Assembly (NCBI GenBank): GCA_964644675.1
Contig: CAZXWK010000003.1
Location: 35,121 to 99,120 of the forward strand
Reading direction: 5' to 3'
DNA length: 64,000 bases
Source: CAZXWK01 sp964644675
Lineage (GTDB): Bacteria; Actinomycetota; Coriobacteriia; Anaerosomatales; JAAXUF01
Shown: in pieces, positions 59,491 through 64,000 of the stretch
Numbering within the stretch: the stretch's first letter is position 1
How the letters are laid out: each line of letters opens with the position of its first letter
The notes under the pieces: model-generated
What the model was told of the DNA's origin: nothing
The model's input: the letters and a program-made list of their open reading frames with translations, nothing else
Databases searched by the model: none
Translations under genes and position numbers: made by a program

Positions 59491-61818
59491 TCACTCCGCC
59501 CCAGCGGGCCCGGCCTCGGCGTCCTGCTCGCCGGTCACGAGGACGGCCTCGGGCTTGCGTGCGAGCATGACCAGGTGAGGGCTTCGGAACTGCGTGATGA
59601 GCCCTGTCTCCGAGAAGACCGGGACGTACCATTCGCGCGCCGTCCGCGGCGCCTCGACGAGCAGCATCGACAGTCGCTGACGGTCCTCGAAGCTGACGTT
59701 TTGGACACTCGTCCACCACGCGAACTCGAGGTCCTTGCCGAACAGCTCGGTCGAGACCACCTCGAGCCCGGCCTCGGTCGCGAGACGCTCCCATTCCGAG
59801 ACGGGCAGCTGGCGGCGGTGGCTGGGGTCTCGGAGCTGCTCGAAGCGGTTGATGACCGCGGCGCCGCTCTCGTCGGCAGGTGCGACCTGGTCCTCGAGCC
59901 CGAACCGGCCTCCCGGTGCCAGGACGCGCGCAACCTCGGCGACGAAGCGCGCGGGGTCGGCGAAGTGGTGCGGTGCCATGCGAGCGGTGACGATCTCGAA
60001 GGACGCGTCGTCGAACGGGAGCTCGTGAGCGTCGGCGTGCGTGGTCTCGACCTCGTGACCCGCCTCGCGGAGTGCGGACGACGCTTCTTCGAGCATCTCG
60101 GGCGTGATGTCGGTCGCCACGACGACGGCGCCTGACTTCGCCAGCGCGAGCGCCGTGTGGCCCGCGCCCGTCGCGACGTCGAGCGCGCGTTCGCCCTCGT
60201 GCGGATCGACGAGCGCGATCAGGCGCTCGAGGTCCGGCCCCGACGCGTGCACGGTGCTGGCGCGGTAGCCGTCGGCGCGCGCGCCAAAGCGCTCTCGGGA
60301 GAGTTCGGCGGCAGAGTCGGGATCGCTGCCCGGCTCGGACGCGATCCCCGAGCCGCCGACGAGCGGCGAGACGCCTCCGTTCGCGTGCGCCGAGAGCGCG
60401 GCACCGCGTGCAGCCGCGATCGCGGCGGCGCTGAGGGCGGGGGCGGCGCCGCCGGCGGTCGGAGCGACAGCGGCAGGGGTCACCATCGGGAACGGTTGCG
60501 TGAGCCCGGTGCGGACCTTGCCGCCGGGCGCCGGGACGGGCGCGGCGGGATCCCCGGTGAGCTCGAAGCCGTCGTGCAGCGCGCGCACCGCGGCGTGCGT
60601 CTGCTCGGCAGGGACGAGGACGGAGATCGTGGTGTGGGAGTCGGCCGTCTGGAAGACGTCGACGCCGGCGTTCTCGAGGTAGGCGGCCATGCGCGCCATG
60701 ACGCCGGGTACGCCGTGCATGCCGGCCCCGACGAGTGTGACCTTCGAAAGGCCGCTGCGGGCGTCGTAGGGCAGTTCGAGCTTGTCGAGGACCTCGCACG
60801 CGGCGCGCATGAGCTGGTCGGAGACGGTGAAGATGAGCGTGTCGCCCGCCGGCGTGAACATGTCGAGCGAGACGCCGGCCTCGGCCATCGCGCGGTAGAT
60901 GCGGCTCTGGGTCGCCATGTGCTCGCGGGTGCCCTCGGGCGCGCGCAGCGTCACCCGCATGCGCACGACGCCGGTCGCCGCGCTCACCGCGGTCGCGACG
61001 CGGTCGGGACGGTAGCTTGCGATGTCGGCGACGAGCGTGCCCTCATGGTCCGAGAACGTGTTCTTGACCCGCACCGCGATACCACTGTTGAGCGCGAGCT
61101 CCGCGGCGGGCGTGTGCACGACGCGGCTGCCGGCGCGGGCCATCTGGAAGAGCTCGTCGGCGCGGATGACCTCGACGACCTCGGTCCCATCGCACGTGCG
61201 CGGGTCGGCGGTCATGACGCCGTCGACATCGGTGAAGATCTCGACCTCCTCGGCGGTCAGCGCGACGCCCAGAGCGCATGCGGTCGTGTCGCTCCCGCCG
61301 CGACCGAGCGTGGTGAGGTGGCCGTCCTCGGCGAGACCCTGGAAGCCCGCGACGACCGGCACCTTCCCCTCGCGGATCGCCTGGAGCAGCGCGCCCGGGC
61401 GGATCTCGGTGATCGCGGCGTTGCCCTGCACGCCGTCCGTCGAGATGCCGGCCTCGGCGCCCGAGAACGCGAGCGCGTCGATACCTGCCGTGCGCAACTC
61501 GTGCGCGATCACCACCGCCGAGACGATCTCACCCACGCTCGCGAGCAGGTCGCGCTCGCGCTCGTCGGCGGGGTGCTCGGCGACGAGGTCGAGCAGCGTG
61601 TCGGTGGCGTAGGGCGCACCGCGGCGGCCCATCGCGCTGACCACGAGCACCGGCGCCTTGCCGAGCTCGAGCGCTGCGAGCACGCGGCGGGCGATGTTGT
61701 CTCGGCCGGTCTTCTCGGCGACGGACGTGCCGCCGAACTTCATGACGACGATGGGCTTGGCTGTCGCGGTATCGGTCGCGCCCGCGGGCGCCGTCGCGGT
61801 GAACTCCTCGTCGGTCAC
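59491..61818 (-). CDS. lysC: Aspartate kinase fused to a SAM-dependent methyltransferase
   Basis: A 775-residue two-enzyme chain. Residues 22-422 are a complete aspartokinase: VVMKFGGTSVAE, GRGGSDTTACALG, EIFTDVDGVMTADPR and two ACT domains (about 285-420) for feedback by lysine/threonine. Residues 423-505 are an Ala/Gly/Pro-rich linker. Residues 506-755 are a class I methyltransferase (FGARADGYRAST, SAM motif ALDVATGAGHTALALA at 545-560, HADAHELPFDDASFEIVTAR), UbiE/arsenite-type fold. The frame is continuous with no ribosome site at the domain junction. I do not know this fusion from described aspartokinases. Start GTG, 1 bp after dapB. Confidence 0.9.
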   Translation of the reverse strand: MTDEEFTATAPAGATDTATAKPIVVMKFGGTSVAEKTGRDNIARRVLAALELGKAPVLVVSAMGRRGAPYATDTLLDLVAEHPADERERDLLASVGEIVSAVVIAHELRTAGIDALAFSGAEAGISTDGVQGNAAITEIRPGALLQAIREGKVPVVAGFQGLAEDGHLTTLGRGGSDTTACALGVALTAEEVEIFTDVDGVMTADPRTCDGTEVVEVIRADELFQMARAGSRVVHTPAAELALNSGIAVRVKNTFSDHEGTLVADIASYRPDRVATAVSAATGVVRMRVTLRAPEGTREHMATQSRIYRAMAEAGVSLDMFTPAGDTLIFTVSDQLMRAACEVLDKLELPYDARSGLSKVTLVGAGMHGVPGVMARMAAYLENAGVDVFQTADSHTTISVLVPAEQTHAAVRALHDGFELTGDPAAPVPAPGGKVRTGLTQPFPMVTPAAVAPTAGGAAPALSAAAIAAARGAALSAHANGGVSPLVGGSGIASEPGSDPDSAAELSRERFGARADGYRASTVHASGPDLERLIALVDPHEGERALDVATGAGHTALALAKSGAVVVATDITPEMLEEASSALREAGHEVETTHADAHELPFDDASFEIVTARMAPHHFADPARFVAEVARVLAPGGRFGLEDQVAPADESGAAVINRFEQLRDPSHRRQLPVSEWERLATEAGLEVVSTELFGKDLEFAWWTSVQNVSFEDRQRLSMLLVEAPRTAREWYVPVFSETGLITQFRSPHLVMLARKPEAVLVTGEQDAEAGPAGAE

Positions 61819-61819
61819 G

Positions 61820-62611
61820 CTACTCCCCCATCAGCTTCTCGAGTCCCACGACGAGCCCCGACAGCCCGCCGACCTTGCTCACCGCCAGCACGACGCCCGG
61901 CATGAAGCTCGTGCGGTCGATCGAGTCGTGGCGGAGCGAGAGCGTCTGCCCCTGCCCGCCGAACAGCACCTCCTGGTGGGCGACGAGGCCGGGCAGGCGC
62001 ACCGAGTGGACGTGGATGTCGTCGACGACGGCGCCACGCGCTCCCTCCATGCCCGGCAGCTCGGTGTCTCGGCCAGGCACCTCAGGGACACGGGCCCGCG
62101 TCTCGGCGATGAGGTGCGCCGTGCGCAGCGCGGTGCCGCTCGGGGCGTCGGCCTTCTTGTCGTGGTGCAGCTCGATGATCTCGACGTGCGGCATGAAGCG
62201 AGCCGCACGCGCGGCGAACTCCATCATGAGCACGGCGCCGACGGCGAAGTTGGGCGCGACGAACAGGCAGGTCCCGTCGGGCGCCGTCGCGGCGAGTTCG
62301 GTCAGCAGCTCTTCGGAGAGGCCCGTCGTGCCGACCACGCAGTCGACGCCGGCGGCCAGCGTCGTGCGGATGTTGCCCTCGACGACGCTGGGGTGCGTGA
62401 AGTCCACGACGACGTCGGGCGACGTCTCGGCGATCGCGATCGCGAGGTCGGGCTCGCACGTGATGCCCTCGCCCTGCCCGTCGGGGACGCGGCTGCCCAC
62501 CGCGCCGGGGTCGACCGCGCAGACGACCTCCATGCCCTCGGCGGCCGTGACCGCCTTGACGACCTCGCTGCCCATCCGCCCGGCCGCGCCGGACACCAGT
62601 ACCCGGATCAT
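61820..62611 (-). CDS. dapB: 4-hydroxy-tetrahydrodipicolinate reductase
   Basis: Second step after DapA in DAP synthesis, 263 residues. N-terminal dinucleotide motif VSGAAGRMGSEVV, and the catalytic/substrate block ELHHDKKADAPSGTALRTA. DFTHPSVV and APNFAVGAVLMMEF are also typical. ATG at 62611. Confidence 0.95.
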   Translation of the reverse strand: MIRVLVSGAAGRMGSEVVKAVTAAEGMEVVCAVDPGAVGSRVPDGQGEGITCEPDLAIAIAETSPDVVVDFTHPSVVEGNIRTTLAAGVDCVVGTTGLSEELLTELAATAPDGTCLFVAPNFAVGAVLMMEFAARAARFMPHVEIIELHHDKKADAPSGTALRTAHLIAETRARVPEVPGRDTELPGMEGARGAVVDDIHVHSVRLPGLVAHQEVLFGGQGQTLSLRHDSIDRTSFMPGVVLAVSKVGGLSGLVVGLEKLMGE

Positions 62612-62672
62612 CGCTCTCGCCCCTCGTGTCGCGTTCTTCGCGCCGGATCGCCGGCGCCTTTCGGAACCCGGC

Positions 62673-63926
62673 CTAGCCGACCAGGTGCTCCAGCTTCTCG
62701 GCCGTGAACGGCCCGATCACCGCGAGGACCTTCTCGGCCGAGAGGACCTCGGCCGAGACGCGCTTGATGTCGTCCATGGTCACGGCGGCGAAGCGCTCCA
62801 TGATCTCGTCGGCCGAGAGGATCTCGCCCCCGGTGACCTCGTTCTTGCCCAGGCGCTGCATGCGCATGCGCGTGGACTCGAGCCCGAGCACAAGGTGCCC
62901 GGTCGACGCCTGCCGCACGCGGTCGAGCTCGTCGGTGGTGACGCCGTCCGCGGCCACGCGGTCGAGCTCCTCGCGGATGAGCGCGACGACCTGCTCGGCG
63001 TTGTCGGGGCGCGTGCCCGCGTAGACCGCGAACTCCCCGGTGTCGCCGTAGAGCGCCGAGAAGCTGTAGACCGCGTAGGCGAGCCCGCGCTTCTCGCGGA
63101 TCTCCTGGAACAGGCGGCTCGCCATGCCCCCGCCGAGGATCCCGTCGAGGAGCGCGAGCGAGAAGCGGTCGGGGTGGTGAGCGTTCATGGTCGAGACGCC
63201 GTAGCAGATGTGCGCCTGCTCGGTGTCCTTGTGGAGGAATTCGAGGCGCGACGCGCTCGCTGCGTGCGCCACCGGGCGCAGCGACCGCGGTCCCGCGGGC
63301 AGGCCGGCGAGGTGCTTCTCGGCGAGCGCGACGAGCGCGTCGTGATCGACGTTGCCGGCCGCCGCAACCACCGCGTTGCCGGTCAGGTAGTGCTTCGCGC
63401 GGAAGGCGACCGACTGCGCGTGGTCGAAGCCGCCCACGGTCTCGCGGCTGCCCAGGATCGGCAGGCCGATGGGATGGTCGGGCCACAGCGCCGCGCTGAA
63501 GATCTCGTGGATGCGGTCGTCGGGCGTGTCCTCCATCCGCGCGATCTCCTCGATGACGACCTCGCGTTCGCTCTCGCACGCGCTGTCTTCGAGGGACGCC
63601 GAGACCACCATGTCCGAGAGGATCTCGAAGGCCTTCTCGAGGTGCTCGTCCACAAAACGGCTGTAGTACGCCGTGTACTCCTTGCTCGTGAACGCGTTGA
63701 GCTCGGCGCCGAGGCGGTCGAACTCCTCGGAGATGTCGCGGGCGGAGCGGTTGGGCGTGCCCTTGAACATCATGTGCTCCATGAAGTGCGACATGCCCGC
63801 CTCGGCGGGGGACTCGTCGCGGCTGCCCACGGCGAACCAGATGCCGAGCGTGATCGAGCGGACGGAGTCCATGGGCTCGGTCATGACCGTGATGCCGTTG
63901 TCGAGGACGGTCTTGCGATAGAACAT
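62673..63926 (-). CDS. M16-family zinc peptidase (processing peptidase type)
   Basis: Inverzincin peptidase of 417 residues with HFMEH (H47, E50, H51) and the distal Glu region ESEREVVIEEIARMEDTP, plus the C-terminal LGLESTRMRMQRLG. Proteins like this are often encoded between pnp and dapB in Gram-positives, so pnp is expected just beyond the right edge. ATG after CAGGGAGCCCGG. No signal peptide seen; probably cytoplasmic. The 74 bp to the window end hold no gene start. Confidence 0.93.
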   Translation of the reverse strand: MFYRKTVLDNGITVMTEPMDSVRSITLGIWFAVGSRDESPAEAGMSHFMEHMMFKGTPNRSARDISEEFDRLGAELNAFTSKEYTAYYSRFVDEHLEKAFEILSDMVVSASLEDSACESEREVVIEEIARMEDTPDDRIHEIFSAALWPDHPIGLPILGSRETVGGFDHAQSVAFRAKHYLTGNAVVAAAGNVDHDALVALAEKHLAGLPAGPRSLRPVAHAASASRLEFLHKDTEQAHICYGVSTMNAHHPDRFSLALLDGILGGGMASRLFQEIREKRGLAYAVYSFSALYGDTGEFAVYAGTRPDNAEQVVALIREELDRVAADGVTTDELDRVRQASTGHLVLGLESTRMRMQRLGKNEVTGGEILSADEIMERFAAVTMDDIKRVSAEVLSAEKVLAVIGPFTAEKLEHLVG

Positions 63927-64000
63927 CCGGGCTCCCTGGAGTCGGTGAGCGGCGCGCAGGGGCGGCCGCGTCGCGTGCGTCCGTCCATTCTAGCGTTCCC

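Overview
This is one contiguous, very GC-rich, gene-dense bacterial chromosome segment with 66 protein genes. I see no rRNA, tRNA, CRISPR array, prophage or insertion sequence. The gene set points to an anaerobic Actinomycetota lineage, possibly a deep, Coriobacteriia-related one. The pointers are a FtsR-type MerR regulator next to an FHA protein, an RsiG-like small protein, a LexA box of the CGAAC-N4-GTTCG type, an oxygen-sensitive indolepyruvate:ferredoxin oxidoreductase, an anaerobic RNR-activase-like radical SAM protein, SpoVS, DapL and RNases J and Y together. The taxonomic call is an inference.

The layout is strikingly polarised. From 1 to 26.4 kb, 30 of 31 genes are on the + strand. 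From 26.5 kb to the end, 34 of 35 genes are on the - strand. The two arms converge on a 128-bp intergenic gap that holds a 28-bp site (26464-26491) with the XerC arm, 6-bp centre and XerD arm architecture of a chromosome dimer resolution (dif) site. I read this as the replication terminus of the chromosome. The KOPS-reading translocase FtsK is encoded in the right arm.

Left arm (+): a truncated phenylacetate-CoA ligase with an ACT protein; a membrane protein with a degenerate GGDEF domain (-); a D,D-carboxypeptidase; a glycine-cleavage operon (gcvT-H-PA-PB) ending in a lipoyl/octanoyl transferase-type gene; a small-regulator run (RsiG-like protein, unknown protein, zinc-ribbon FHA protein, FtsR-like MerR); a nuclease-fold protein coupled to hpt; a K+ channel; apt; an NlpC/P60 hydrolase; and a 10-kb aryl/branched-chain oxo-acid locus (iorA, iorB, ACT, two LivK lipoproteins, livHMGF, paaK). 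In that locus amino-acid import, oxidative decarboxylation to acyl-CoA and acyl-CoA ligation are plausibly linked.

Right arm (-): a polysaccharide deacetylase, two nucleobase permeases, an nrdR-nrdG-like-dut-nudix run preceded by tandem NrdR boxes, a LysM division-inhibitor-like gene divergent from lexA (+) with four LexA boxes between them, then hflX, dapL, dapF, miaA, a Memo-AMMECR1 fusion, miaB, a PHP phosphoesterase, spoVS, an orphan GHKL ATPase, rny, recX, recA (TTGACA promoter with a LexA box in the spacer), thpR, cinA, pgsA, rimO, yajQ, rodZ, ftsK, uppP, rnj, dapA, a RibD-like reductase, an aspartokinase fused to a SAM methyltransferase, dapB and an M16 peptidase. Lysine/meso-DAP synthesis is therefore spread over two clusters (dapL-dapF, and dapA...lysC-dapB).

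The items most worth a second look are the terminus/dif site, the RsiG-like c-di-GMP-motif protein, the aspartokinase-methyltransferase fusion, the orphan GHKL ATPase between rny and spoVS, the nuclease-fold gene translationally coupled to hpt, and the tandem NrdR boxes. Domain and family calls are from reading motifs by eye; no database search was possible.
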